A stretch of DNA of 64,000 bases, taken from assembly GCA_963721075.1 (NCBI GenBank), contig CAVRHV010000019.1, positions 269,787-333,786 on the forward strand, written 5' to 3'. The position numbers and the translations under genes were made by a program. Positions 54,939-64,000 of the stretch are shown here, in pieces (position 1 is the stretch's first letter; each line of letters starts with the position of its first letter). The DNA comes from DATFVA01 sp963721075. GTDB lineage: Bacteria; Bacteroidota; Ignavibacteria; Ignavibacteriales; Ignavibacteriaceae. Below the pieces are notes generated by a model. That model did not search any database and was not told where the DNA came from. It saw only the letters and a program-made list of their open reading frames with translations.

Positions 54939-56153
54939 ATGTCATTCCCCTTTTTTGTATCGAAAAAATTTATCCTTTCTAAAAAAGGTTCTAAATTCAT
55001 AACATTTATTTCCTCGATCTCAATTACCGGGATAGCGCTCGGTGTTGCAACGCTTATTATAGCATTAAGTATTCTGACCGGTTTCGCTAATACTCTCACC
55101 AATAAGATCATCGATTTCGATTCGCATATTACAATCTCTTCTTACAGATCTACCGTACCTGACTACCAGGAAATGCTTCCGCGTATAAAAGAAATGATTG
55201 CACCTTATGGTCAGGAGGTAAATCCTTTTATATCCAAACTGGCTATTATCAGCAGTAAAAAGGTGAAAGACGGAGTTAACATAAAAGGTATTACCCCCGG
55301 AAATAAAGCTCTCAGGATCAGAAACAGCATTGTTGCAGGAAATTTTAATCTCACTGATTCATCCTCGATAGTAATAGGTAAAAAACTGGCTGATAAGCTG
55401 CTGGTTGGACTCGGCGATAAAGTTACTGTTTTCGCGCTGAAGAACGATAAAATACCCGAACCGGGTACCCTGCCAAATATTGAACAATTCACTATTACCG
55501 GTATATTCGAGAGTGGAATGGCGGAGTATGATGATCTGTTTGCATATGTAAACCTGAAGGCTGCACAAAACTTGTTCTCGCTTGGAAATAATGTCAATGG
55601 TTATGATATCAAGTTGAATAATATCTCGAAGATAGACAGCCTTACCAGATATCTTTCTGAACATCTGCACTACCCCCATAAAGTTGCTTCTATTTATCAG
55701 ACTCACAGGAATATTTTTACATGGATAGATCTGCAGAAAAAACCTATTCCGATTGTACTGGGATTGATAATTATCGTAGCGGTTTTTAATATTATCGGAA
55801 CATTACTGATGATTGTACTGGAGAAGACACGCGATGTTGGCATGCTTAAGTCACTCGGTGCAACGAGCAGACAAATAACTTCAGTTTTTATATACCAGGG
55901 AATATTCCTGGCTATAATAGGTATAATCCTTGGGAATATACTTGCTCTCCTGCTTATGGGAATTCAGCTTGAATTTAATATCATATCTCTCCCCTCCTCT
56001 GTTTATTTTGTTTCTACCGTTCCGATATTGTTGAAATGGTATACCTTTGCCGGAGTATCCGTGCTGACCTTGCTTTTATGTATTACTGCATCTTTAATAC
56101 CCGGATTTGTTGCCTCCCGCATTCAGCCGGTTAACAGTCTGAGGTTCGGATAA
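54939..56153 (+). CDS. LolC/LolE-type ABC transporter permease
   Basis: 404-residue inner-membrane permease of the lipoprotein-releasing (Lol) type. The first helix and periplasmic start SKKGSKFITFISSISITGIALGVATLIIALSILTGFAN are typical, followed by a large periplasmic domain and a C-terminal FtsX part (IIVAVFNIIGTLLMIVLEKTRDVGMLKSLGATSRQI). With the next two genes it would extract outer-membrane lipoproteins from the inner membrane. Start at ATG 54939 (a TTG at 54936 is also in frame). The stop overlaps the next ATG by one base. Confidence 0.92.
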   Translation: MSFPFFVSKKFILSKKGSKFITFISSISITGIALGVATLIIALSILTGFANTLTNKIIDFDSHITISSYRSTVPDYQEMLPRIKEMIAPYGQEVNPFISKLAIISSKKVKDGVNIKGITPGNKALRIRNSIVAGNFNLTDSSSIVIGKKLADKLLVGLGDKVTVFALKNDKIPEPGTLPNIEQFTITGIFESGMAEYDDLFAYVNLKAAQNLFSLGNNVNGYDIKLNNISKIDSLTRYLSEHLHYPHKVASIYQTHRNIFTWIDLQKKPIPIVLGLIIIVAVFNIIGTLLMIVLEKTRDVGMLKSLGATSRQITSVFIYQGIFLAIIGIILGNILALLLMGIQLEFNIISLPSSVYFVSTVPILLKWYTFAGVSVLTLLLCITASLIPGFVASRIQPVNSLRFG

Positions 56154-57385
56154 TGAAGTTTGAAAATTTTATAGCGCGGCGTTACCTGGTCTCCAAACAT
56201 AAAGTTAATTTTATAACTATTATATCATTTCTTTCGATCGGCGGAATTACTATTGGAGTAGCAGCTTTGATTGTCGTTCTCTCTGTGTTCAACGGATTCG
56301 GAAGTCTTGTTACATCTTTCCTAATAAATTTCGATCCTCATGTGAGGGTTGAGATCCTGAATCCCGATAATACGCAGGCTGCAGCAACTCTGGATTCGGT
56401 ATTAAATAAAAACCCTGATGTCGTTAAATATTCACCTTACGTCAGCGGTAAAGTCCTTGTTTACAGGGCGGGATTATTCCAGATTGTAAACCTTAAGGGA
56501 ATTGACGTTAGTTCCGGAGAGAGTATCTATGATATAGAAGAAAGTATGCTGTATGGAAAATATTCACTAGGTAAAAAGGGAAATTATCCTGAGATGGTCC
56601 TCGGTCTTCATCTTGCTGATAGACTTCAGACTCTTATAGGCGATACGCTGACGCTTCTTTCTCCTGCAGGCATCCAAAAAGCTGTAACCCAGTTCTCCTC
56701 CCCGGAAACTGAACGATTCATTCTCTCGGGGATTTACAGCACTACGAATAATGAATATGATGATTCATATATATTTACATCCCTGAAATTTGCGCAGAAT
56801 CTTCTCGGGTATAAAAACCATATACAGGGGTATGATATAAGACTGAACGATATTGACGAATCTTTCGGGGTAAAAGCGGAGCTCGAAAAACAGTTGTCAC
56901 CAAAGGACTATAATATCCAAACCTGGTATGATTTTCACCGCGACCTTTATTCTGTAATGCAGATAGAAAGATGGACAGCTTATATTATACTCTGCCTCAT
57001 AATTGCGGTGGCTTCATTCAATATTCTGGGTTCATTATCGATGTCGGTTATCGAAAAAAAGCGGGATATCGGTGTCCTGAATTCAATGGGAGCACAGCCC
57101 GGATCAATACTTAAAATCTTTATGTATGAAGGAATTCTGATCGGGATCCTTGGTACCCTGGCCGGATTGCTCCTGGGATATTTTATTTGTTTCCTGCAGC
57201 TTCAGTTTAATATTTATCCTCTTGATCCGACTCAATATAAAATAGATTCTCTGCCGCTGCAATTGAGGCTCAGCGACTTTTTCTTTGTAAGCGGTGCCTC
57301 ATTGCTGCTCACGTTCCTTGCTTCCCTGTTTCCTGCAAAAAGAGCGGCTAAAATAAATACAATTGAAGCAATAAAGTGGGAATAA
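56153..57385 (+). CDS. LolC/LolE-type ABC transporter permease (second subunit)
   Basis: 410-residue paralogue of the preceding permease with the same plan: KVNFITIISFLSIGGITIGVAALIVVLSVFNGF, periplasmic domain, then IAVASFNILGSLSMSVIEKKRDIGVLNSMGAQPGSI and two further helices. LolC/LolE pairs form the heterodimer with LolD. It overlaps the first permease gene by 1 nt and is 79 nt from the ATPase gene. Confidence 0.92.
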   Translation: MKFENFIARRYLVSKHKVNFITIISFLSIGGITIGVAALIVVLSVFNGFGSLVTSFLINFDPHVRVEILNPDNTQAAATLDSVLNKNPDVVKYSPYVSGKVLVYRAGLFQIVNLKGIDVSSGESIYDIEESMLYGKYSLGKKGNYPEMVLGLHLADRLQTLIGDTLTLLSPAGIQKAVTQFSSPETERFILSGIYSTTNNEYDDSYIFTSLKFAQNLLGYKNHIQGYDIRLNDIDESFGVKAELEKQLSPKDYNIQTWYDFHRDLYSVMQIERWTAYIILCLIIAVASFNILGSLSMSVIEKKRDIGVLNSMGAQPGSILKIFMYEGILIGILGTLAGLLLGYFICFLQLQFNIYPLDPTQYKIDSLPLQLRLSDFFFVSGASLLLTFLASLFPAKRAAKINTIEAIKWE

Positions 57386-57464
57386 TATAGTTTAATTGAT
57401 AAAGTATATTTATATATAATAAAATAGATTATAGACTTCACTAAAATAATATTATAAGGTTAAT

Positions 57465-58142
57465 GTGATTTTACGTACCCAAAATATCATTAAAAGCTAC
57501 CAGAATACTAAGAAGGTCAAACTGGAAGTCTTAAGATCTGTTGATATTGAGATTGAAAGCAATAAGATCTCAGTTATTGTGGGAGCATCCGGAGCCGGTA
57601 AAAGTACCCTGCTCCATATTATGGGCGGACTCGACCGGCCTGATTCGGGAGAAGTCTTTTTTAATGATCAGAATTTGTTCGATTTATCGGATGATAAACT
57701 GGCCAGGTTCAGAAATAAAAATGTCGGGTTTGTTTTCCAGTTTCACCATCTGCTCCCTGAGTTTACAGCACTGGAGAATGTGTCAATCCCTCAGATGATT
57801 ACCGGTAAATCCTTTGCCGAGGCATCGGAGAAAGCACTGGGTTTGCTTGAGGCTGTGGGGATGAAGGAGCGGATGAATCATAAACCCGCTGAATTATCGG
57901 GGGGTGAACAGCAGCGTGTCGCTGTAGCCCGTGCTCTGGCAAATGATCCTGATATTATTCTGGCTGATGAACCCACCGGTAACCTCGATTCTGAAAACAG
58001 CGAGGCAGTGCATAAAATACTGATAGATCTCAGGGATAAGATGGGAAAGACCTTCGTAATAGTAACGCATAATCCGGGACTCGTGAGTCTGGCGGACAGA
58101 GTTTATGAAATGAAAGACGGTAAAATCATCTCCCGGAATTAA
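57465..58142 (+). CDS. lolD: LolD-type ABC transporter ATP-binding protein
   Basis: 225-residue ATPase with GTG start. Walker A GASGAGKSTLLHIMGGLDRPDSG, Q-loop VFQFHHLLPEFTALENV, signature LSGGEQQRVAVARALANDPDIILADEPTGNLDSENS and H-loop VTHNPGL. With the two permeases upstream it completes a LolCDE-like complex. The 79-nt AT-rich gap before it has no clear terminator. Confidence 0.9.
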   Translation: MILRTQNIIKSYQNTKKVKLEVLRSVDIEIESNKISVIVGASGAGKSTLLHIMGGLDRPDSGEVFFNDQNLFDLSDDKLARFRNKNVGFVFQFHHLLPEFTALENVSIPQMITGKSFAEASEKALGLLEAVGMKERMNHKPAELSGGEQQRVAVARALANDPDIILADEPTGNLDSENSEAVHKILIDLRDKMGKTFVIVTHNPGLVSLADRVYEMKDGKIISRN

Positions 58143-58183
58143 CCGGTTCCTCTCTCCTGAGTATTTAATTCCTGTGGATTTAT

Positions 58184-59709
58184 TTAACTTTTTTTATCTG
58201 TCGGATTGGACAGGTAAGCAAATAAAAGTCTTACACCAAAACCTGTCATATACTTTCGTGTATAATTGTTAAAATTATTGGCCATTGCAGGTCCCGCTAT
58301 ATCAAGGTGCGCCCATGAAATTTTGGGGTCAACAAATTTCTCAAGGAATTTAGCTGCAGTAATGGCGCCTCCCCATCTGCCGCCAACGTTTTTTACGTCC
58401 GCAACATCACTCACTATAAGTTCATTGTAATCGTCCCACATCGGCATTCTCCAGAGCCGGTCATACGTATCTAGCCTTTCTGATAAAGTTCATCTGCCAG
58501 TTTATCATCCTTTGTAAATAATCCGGCCACAAATTCTCCCAATGCTACAACACATGCCCCGGTTAAGGTTGCCAGATCAATGATTACATCGGGTTTAAGG
58601 TTAGATGCATAATGGAGTGCATCTGAGAGGATCATTCTACCTTCTGCATCTGTATTATCGACCTCAATGCTTTTGCCTGATGAAGTGACTACAACATCAC
58701 CGGGACGCATAGAAGATCCTGAAGGCATGTTTTCCGCTGATGGGATTATACCTGTTATATTAATGGGCAGCTTCGCTTTAGCTGCTGCCAGTACAGTACC
58801 TGCAACTACCGCTGCACCCGACATATCAGCTTTCATTTCTCCCATATTGCTCGCCGGTTTAATAGAAATTCCGCCAGAATCAAAAGTAACTCCTTTACCA
58901 ACAAGGGCAACATTCTTTACTTTCTTATTTTTACTGCCTCCTTTGTATTCCATAATAATAAACCGCGGAGGATTAGCACTACCCATACCAACCGCCAGAA
59001 GGCCTCCCATCTTTCTTTTCCTGATCTCTTTTTCATTAAATACGGTCACTTTAACACCGGCTTCTGTTAAAGTTTTATTAACTCTCTTTGCCAGTTCGTT
59101 GGGGATAAGTACCGATCCGGGTTCATTCTGCAGTTCTTTGGTAAAGTTCACACCTTCCATAACCGTCGTGCCCGCTGCGATGGCGTGATTCAACTTTTTC
59201 TGGTTGTCGGCGTAGAAAAATACATTGAGGTTAACAGGTTTCTTTTTATCAACCTTATATTTATTAAATGAATAATTGCCTAGAATTACTCCCTCTACAA
59301 AAGTCTGGTAGTAGTAAAGTTCGCTTGAAAAATACTTCTTGAAGATCTCGTATTTTGGAATAAAAATGTGCAGACTTTTTAACTGTTCGGAAGCCAGTGA
59401 GGGAAGAAATCCTGCCAGATGATTCCTGAAATAATCAGGAGAGAATTTATCATCTACTTTTACTTTGGATATTATTACCGAATCAGGTTTGCCATCTTTC
59501 TTTGAAACCCGAACCTGGTTTCCTCCTTCGGCAAGAAAATTCTTTCTTTGAAGCTGGGAAAACCTGATATTGAAAATAGTTTCAAGGTTTAAGAAACTTG
59601 CCTCAAGTTTTTTCTCATCAACCATATACTTAAGACTGATGGCAAGCTGACTATAAGCGATTTTCTTACCGCCTGATTTGATATTCAGATTAAACATATT
59701 ATTACCCAA
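58184..59709 (-). CDS. pepA: Leucyl aminopeptidase, M17 family (frameshifted)
   Basis: Cytosolic zinc/manganese aminopeptidase, about 508 residues in all. The main frame contains GKGVTFDSGGISIKPASNM, KADMSGAAVVAGT and the M17 signature NTDAEGRMILSDAL. The C-terminal part (PMWDDYNELIVSDVADVKNVGGRWGGAITAAKFLEKFV, HLDIAGPA) is in another frame up to 58184. One base is missing from the GG at 58475-58476; adding it gives ..YQKGLDTYDRLWRMPMWD. The ATG at 59709 overlaps the end of the DHH gene by 8 nt. Confidence 0.92.
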
Positions 59710-60697
59710 ATTGTTTTACGTAATCAAGTGCACGATTTAATATCTTAGGGATATAATCTTCAACATTACCTTCTCTGATACGGAGTCCTGCCGCATTAAC
59801 ATGACCTCCGCCGCCGAATTCAGAAGCAAGCTTGTTAACAGGAATAAGACCTTTTGAACGAAAGCTTACCTTAAATCCTTCCTTCAATTCAAGAAAGAGA
59901 AGCCCGAGCTTTACATTTTCAACCGACAGTGAGACATTTACAAATCCGTCTGTATCAGATTCTATAGCTTTCGTTTCTTCGAAATCCTGCCTGGTCAGTC
60001 TCATATAACTAACCTCCTGCCTTTCTCCGTATAATTTCATCGAATTTACTGCCCTGCCGAGAAGCTTGATCTTGCTGAACTTACTCTGATCATAGATCTT
60101 ATCATAAACATCCCCGGGCACAACGCCGGCTTCAAGCAGCTCCGCCGTGATTTTATGGATCTGAGGAGTAGTTCTTTCGAACCTGAATGAACCCGTATCT
60201 GTCATAATTGCAGCATATATTGGTTCCGCTGTTTCATAACTTAACTGAACTATTCCCGTCTCTTTTATAAAATCATATATAATCTGACCCGTCGCGCTGT
60301 AATCTGTATCTATAAAAATGTAATTAAATACATTTTCGTAATCCTGGTGGTGATCTATGCATATTTTCATCTTCTGCGACTGCAGGAAGCCTGATTCCAT
60401 CCGGACGATCCTGTTGGAGCGGTTAAAGTCAACTGCGGCAAGTACATCAGCTTCTTCAAAAATACCCTGATGTTTTTCGGGCGAATAATGTTCAATGATA
60501 TTCTCTTTGTCGAGGAAAAGCAGATTGTAAGGTGTAATACTGTGATTAACAATTCTTGCCTTCTTCCCCCTCTCCTTCAGAATATTATACAAAGCTATCT
60601 CCGATCCGATCGCGTCGGCATCAGGATTCACATGAGTGGTAATGAGGAATGAATTATTTTCAAGGAGAATATTTTTTAACTGATTAAAATTGATCAT
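59702..60697 (-). CDS. DHH-family phosphoesterase (NrnA-like)
   Basis: 331-residue phosphodiesterase of the NrnA/oligoribonuclease-pAp phosphatase group. The DHH domain shows ITTHVNPDADAIGSEIAL and CIDHHQDYENVF with further metal ligands; the DHHA1 domain ends with EFGGGGHVNAAGLRI. It likely degrades nano-RNA or 3'-phosphoadenosine 5'-phosphate. In some relatives such enzymes also cleave pApA from c-di-AMP breakdown. It precedes pepA with a short overlap, on the minus strand. Confidence 0.93.
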   Translation of the reverse strand: MINFNQLKNILLENNSFLITTHVNPDADAIGSEIALYNILKERGKKARIVNHSITPYNLLFLDKENIIEHYSPEKHQGIFEEADVLAAVDFNRSNRIVRMESGFLQSQKMKICIDHHQDYENVFNYIFIDTDYSATGQIIYDFIKETGIVQLSYETAEPIYAAIMTDTGSFRFERTTPQIHKITAELLEAGVVPGDVYDKIYDQSKFSKIKLLGRAVNSMKLYGERQEVSYMRLTRQDFEETKAIESDTDGFVNVSLSVENVKLGLLFLELKEGFKVSFRSKGLIPVNKLASEFGGGGHVNAAGLRIREGNVEDYIPKILNRALDYVKQFG

Positions 60698-60710
60698 ATA
60701 ATAAATAAAT

Positions 60711-60736
60711 GTAAAAGGGCTCGATTGCTCAAGCCC
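60711..60736 (-). terminator. Likely terminator after KorB
   Basis: On the minus strand GGGCT pairs with AGCCC around a 10-base loop (60717-60736), followed by TTTTAC. The stem is short; it lies between korB and the DHH gene. Confidence 0.5.
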
Positions 60737-60788
60737 GTGAAAATTTAATCAGCTAAAATAGAAAAAATATAGGTTAATTCAATAAATC

Positions 60789-61823
60789 TTAATTTACATC
60801 CCACATATTCCCGCTGAATAGTAATTTCTTTAAGTCACCTTTTCCTTTAGCCTCGGTCAGCGCTTCCAGCTGAGCATGAAGAGCATCTTCATAAGTTTCT
60901 TTTTCTTCCTGTCTGATTACACCGACAGGAGTAGGCATTCCTTCCATCTCTGCAAGCTGCGAAAGAATATGTGCTCGCGCAGTGCCTTTATCGAATTCAT
61001 CGTGTACCCATACATCATTAACAGAATATGAGCCTTCATTGATATCGATAACTTCAGGTGTAAGGCCGTTAAGCCTGATCCCTTTATTATTTTCTTTTCC
61101 AAAGATCATCGGTTTACCGTGCTCAAGGAATAACACGTTATCCGGTTTAGTCTCTTTATCTGTATATAGTGCATAAGCTCCGTCATTAAAGATATTGCAG
61201 TTCTGGAATACTTCAATGAAGGCAGTACCTTTGTGCTTCCCCGCCCTGGTGAGCATGTCTTTCAGATGTTTCGGATCTCTGTCAAGACTTCTTGCTATGA
61301 ATGTTGCGCCTGAACCTACCGCTAGTCCCAGAGGGTTAAAAGGATAATCAATACTTCCGTAAGGCGAGCTTTTAGTTTTCTTTCCTTTTTCGGATGTAGG
61401 TGAATACTGACCTTTTGTAAGTCCGTAAATCCTGTTATTAAAAAGAAGGATCTTGATATCGATATTTCTTCTGCAGGCATGTATGAAATGATTTCCGCCG
61501 ATGCTCAGAAGGTCGCCGTCACCTGATGCCACCCATACAGATAAGTCGGGTCTGTTGATCTTTATACCGGACGCAATAGCCGAAGCTCTGCCGTGAATTC
61601 CATGGATTCCGTATGTATCCATGTAATAAGGAAAGCGTGCCGCGCATCCTATACCCGATACCCATACAAATTTTTCTTTCTTAATGTTAAGGTCGGGTGA
61701 AATTCTCTGCATCTGGGCCAGGATAGAATAATCACCGCAGCCGGGACACCATCTCACATCCTGTGAAGAAGAAAAATCTTTTGCAGTATATTTTGTCTCC
61801 TGCGACATATCTTTATTTTCCAT
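60789..61823 (-). CDS. korB: 2-oxoacid:ferredoxin oxidoreductase beta subunit
   Basis: Thiamine pyrophosphate subunit of about 344 residues. WCPGCGDYSILAQMQ (TPP/Fe-S region), VASGDGDLLSIGGNHFIHACRRN (TPP motif GDGD) and NNRIYGLTKGQYSPTSEKGKK match KorB. With the alpha subunit it converts 2-oxoglutarate (or another 2-oxoacid) plus CoA and ferredoxin, reversibly. Start chosen at 61823 because AGGAGG lies 8 nt upstream; an upstream Met at 61850 is less likely. It overlaps the korA stop by 11 nt. Confidence 0.94.
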   Translation of the reverse strand: MENKDMSQETKYTAKDFSSSQDVRWCPGCGDYSILAQMQRISPDLNIKKEKFVWVSGIGCAARFPYYMDTYGIHGIHGRASAIASGIKINRPDLSVWVASGDGDLLSIGGNHFIHACRRNIDIKILLFNNRIYGLTKGQYSPTSEKGKKTKSSPYGSIDYPFNPLGLAVGSGATFIARSLDRDPKHLKDMLTRAGKHKGTAFIEVFQNCNIFNDGAYALYTDKETKPDNVLFLEHGKPMIFGKENNKGIRLNGLTPEVIDINEGSYSVNDVWVHDEFDKGTARAHILSQLAEMEGMPTPVGVIRQEEKETYEDALHAQLEALTEAKGKGDLKKLLFSGNMWDVN

Positions 61824-63657
61824 TTTTATTTCCTCCTGCGATCGATTCAATTTTCGATTCTATTTCGGATGACTTGAAAGGTAAGCCCTGGATCTTATTA
61901 AAAGGCTCAACGTCAATGAGAAATTCCTGTCTTAATAATTTTGCAAGCTGTCCAAGGTTGATCTCGGGACATATAATATGCTTGTATCTCTTCAGAACAT
62001 CTTTCGTATTTTTAGGGAAAGGATTTAGATATCGGAAATGCACGTGGGCAACCTTCATTCCTCTTCCCCTTGCACGGTTCACAGCTTCTCTGATGGAACC
62101 ATACGTACTTCCCCAGCCCGCAATCAGCAGGTCCGCATCTTCATCGCCTTCTATCTGAAGATCAGGAATGTCATTCTCAATATTTTTAACTTTCTGGGCA
62201 CGAAGCCTTACCATGAACTCGTGGTTTTCAGGATCGTAGCTGACGTCGCCGGTTACATTGGCTTTTTCAAGTCCTCCTATCCTGTGTTCAAGACCTGGAG
62301 TCCCCGGAACAGCCCAGGGTCTGGCAAGGTTTTCATCTCTTTTGTAAGGCTGGAAGTTATCGGGATCTGTTCTGAACTTCACCTCAATTTCGGGGATCAT
62401 ATCGGGATCAGGGATCTTCCACGGCTCAGATCCATTTGCAAGATAGCCGTCGGATAAATACATAACAGGCACCATATACTTTACTGCGATCCTGGAAGCT
62501 TCCAGTGCCATTGTAAAGCAGTCGGCAGGAGTAGAAGGAGCAATTACTACTATGGGAGCCTCACTGTTCCTTCCGTACATTGCCTGAAGCAGATCGGCCT
62601 GTTCAGTTTTTGTTGGCAGGCCAGTGCTCGGCCCGCCTCGCTGTATATCTATAATTACCAGTGGAAGTTCAGTCATTACCGCAAGTCCTATTGCCTCGGT
62701 TTTAAGAGCAACACCGGGCCCGCTGGTAGTAGTTATTCCAAGCGCACCTGAGAAAGAAGCTCCTATGGCGGCGCTTACTGCGGCTATCTCGTCCTCAGCC
62801 TGAAAAGTCCTCACACCAAAGTTTTTATGTTTACTTAATTCGTGAAGAATATCAGAAGCCGGCGTTATCGGATAAGAACCCAGAAATAATGGAAGTCCCG
62901 ATTTCACTGAAGCGGTAACAAAACCCAAAGCCAGCGCTTCATTGCCTGATATATTTCTGTACCTTCCCTTAATAAGTTTTGCTGGCTGCACTGTGTAACG
63001 GGTTGTGAACAGTTCGGTATTCTCGCCGAAGTAATACCCCGACTTCAGAGCTTTCTCGTTTGCTGCTGCAATGTCTTTTCTTGATTTAAACTTTGAATGG
63101 ATCCATTCTATTGTCGGTTCAATGGGTCTGCTGTAAAGCCAGTACATCATTCCAAGTGCAAAAAAGTTTTTGCATCTTTCGATTTCCTTCGCCGAAAGTC
63201 CGCTTTCTTCAAGAGCAGTTTTCGTAAGCTGACTAAGCGGTACCTGCACCACATTGTAGCCGTCAACAGTACCGTCTTCGAGCGGATTTTCATCGTATCC
63301 TGCGAGCTTAAAGTTTCTCTGATCAAATGAATTAATGTTGACTATAATTGTCCCGCCTGTTTTCAGATCTTTTATATTGGTCTTTAAAGCGGCAGGATTC
63401 ATTGCCACCAGCACATCGGGTGAATCACCGGGAGTATGAATATCATCGCTGCTGAAATGAAGCTGGAATCCGCTCACGCCGTAAGTGGTACCGGCGGGGG
63501 CACGTATTTCAGCCGGATAATCTGGTAATGTACTTAAATCGTTGCCTACAAGGGCAGTAGTATTTGTAAACTGGCTGCCTGTTAACTGCATTCCGTCCCC
63601 TGAATCTCCTGCGAATCTGACAGTAACGTCAGAGAGATCTAATACGCCTTTCTGCAT
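61813..63657 (-). CDS. korA: 2-oxoacid:ferredoxin oxidoreductase alpha subunit (gamma-alpha fused)
   Basis: 614-residue large subunit of KorAB. The N-terminal gamma-type part (VTVRFAGDSGDGMQLTGSQF, GVSGFQLHFSS) is fused to the alpha part (KLIKGRYRNISGNEALALGFVTASVKSGLPLFLGSYPITPASDILHELSKH), typical of 2-oxoglutarate ferredoxin oxidoreductases. TSGPGVALKTEAIGLAVMTELPLVIIDIQRGGPSTGLPTKTEQADLLQA is a signature. This enzyme is central to reductive TCA or anaerobic 2-oxoacid metabolism. It is first of the korA-korB unit. Confidence 0.95.
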   Translation of the reverse strand: MQKGVLDLSDVTVRFAGDSGDGMQLTGSQFTNTTALVGNDLSTLPDYPAEIRAPAGTTYGVSGFQLHFSSDDIHTPGDSPDVLVAMNPAALKTNIKDLKTGGTIIVNINSFDQRNFKLAGYDENPLEDGTVDGYNVVQVPLSQLTKTALEESGLSAKEIERCKNFFALGMMYWLYSRPIEPTIEWIHSKFKSRKDIAAANEKALKSGYYFGENTELFTTRYTVQPAKLIKGRYRNISGNEALALGFVTASVKSGLPLFLGSYPITPASDILHELSKHKNFGVRTFQAEDEIAAVSAAIGASFSGALGITTTSGPGVALKTEAIGLAVMTELPLVIIDIQRGGPSTGLPTKTEQADLLQAMYGRNSEAPIVVIAPSTPADCFTMALEASRIAVKYMVPVMYLSDGYLANGSEPWKIPDPDMIPEIEVKFRTDPDNFQPYKRDENLARPWAVPGTPGLEHRIGGLEKANVTGDVSYDPENHEFMVRLRAQKVKNIENDIPDLQIEGDEDADLLIAGWGSTYGSIREAVNRARGRGMKVAHVHFRYLNPFPKNTKDVLKRYKHIICPEINLGQLAKLLRQEFLIDVEPFNKIQGLPFKSSEIESKIESIAGGNKNGK

Positions 63658-63727
63658 CTTGCACCAAGGTTTTGTGAATAATAATATTTAAACTCGATTA
63701 GTATCTGCTAAAAAAATAACTAAATAT

Positions 63728-63910
63728 TCAATAAATCAAATCACCAAAATCTATCAATATTCCGGTCATATGCTTTACTCCGGTATCACACATTTTGTTT
63801 CCGGATGAATTTTTAACAACAAGATTATTTTCTGTTAAAAGAGATTGTAATAAGGGGGTAGTTCCGGGATGAAAATTCCTGATCAGCACCGGCTTATTCT
63901 CTGGTTTCAA
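63728..63910 (-). CDS. Short hypothetical ORF at the window edge
   Basis: 60-residue frame with a TTG start, KPENKPVLIRNFHPGTTPLLQSLLTENNLVV... No recognised family and no clear ribosome site. It is upstream of korA on the same strand and may be a real small protein or chance. Confidence 0.25.
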   Translation of the reverse strand: MKPENKPVLIRNFHPGTTPLLQSLLTENNLVVKNSSGNKMCDTGVKHMTGILIDFGDLIY

Positions 63911-64000
63911 TTGAGGGTTTTTTCTTGTCCTAAAAGTTTTGACTATAACTTAAAAAAGCTCTTGTTGATTGTCAAATATTCATTGGGGAGTAAAATTGCC

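Overview
The window is a continuous stretch of an AT-rich bacterial chromosome, most likely from the Ignavibacteria/Ignavibacteriales (Bacteroidota-Chlorobi side). The main evidence is two secreted proteins with type IX secretion (T9SS) C-terminal sorting domains, one with the NFPNPFNPTT-type motif common in Ignavibacterium/Melioribacter relatives. Supporting evidence is a 2-oxoacid:ferredoxin oxidoreductase (KorAB), MerR/CdaA/FolP/ParAB sets typical of this group, and Shine-Dalgarno-type ribosome sites (AGGAGG) before many genes. No phage, insertion sequence, CRISPR array or rRNA was seen.

Layout. 1-6.5 kb (+): M23 peptidase (cut by the window edge), DUF2795 protein, DNA polymerase III delta', thiolase, 3-hydroxybutyryl-CoA dehydrogenase, ClC chloride protein with CBS and TrkA-C domains. 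6.8-16.9 kb (-): purF, a giant secreted subtilase, pgsA, ftsY and a small membrane protein as one overlapping unit; tRNA-Pro(GGG), a MerR regulator, and a HAD phosphatase/aroQ/unknowns operon. 17-32 kb: Ppx/GppA (+), then mostly minus-strand housekeeping genes: nadB, an ArgD-type aminotransferase, Yip1 protein, DUF5683 protein, parB, parA, UPF0173 hydrolase, CHAD protein, cdaA, folP, rpe, PASTA protein; on the plus strand a POT peptide transporter and an RqcH/NFACT protein; then DUF190, crcB and an aminotransferase on the minus strand. 34-48 kb is more accessory: a T9SS-secreted multicopper oxidase, YciI-like protein, a lone E2-type acyltransferase domain, an NAD-binding protein, two tandem quinone-oxidoreductase paralogues, a TM1266-like regulator-type protein, an OprB-like porin, a type 1 copper lipoprotein, an encapsulin with its encapsulated ferritin, a lone receiver domain, a SCO4226-like protein and a lipoprotein. 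48-53 kb: a TolC/MacB/MacA-type efflux operon and a methyltransferase. 54 kb: four tRNA genes (Glu, His, Arg, Pro). 55-64 kb: LolC/LolE/LolD-like export complex, leucyl aminopeptidase, DHH phosphoesterase, KorB and KorA.

Functional links. The thiolase and hydroxyacyl-CoA dehydrogenase catalyse neighbouring steps between acetyl-CoA and butyryl/crotonyl-CoA. KorAB provides ferredoxin-linked 2-oxoacid metabolism (as in the reductive TCA cycle or fermentation). Encapsulin and EncFtn form an iron-storing protein nanocompartment. The multicopper oxidase and the cupredoxin lipoprotein are exported copper proteins. ParAB handle chromosome segregation and CdaA makes c-di-AMP.

A strong pattern in this sequence is single-base frameshifts: eleven sites in nine otherwise intact conserved genes (hbd, subtilase, nadB, argD twice, DUF5683, PASTA protein, rqcH twice, macA, pepA), plus a probable twelfth at the aminotransferase/crcB junction. 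Ten fit one extra base and two fit one missing base, mostly in short homopolymers. This points to uncorrected sequencing or assembly errors rather than gene decay. Each affected gene is annotated below over its full inferred span. The most unusual non-standard signals are a pair of related tiny ORFs in a GC-richer patch beside the tRNA cluster and two unrelated intergenic arrays that share an exact 11-bp period.
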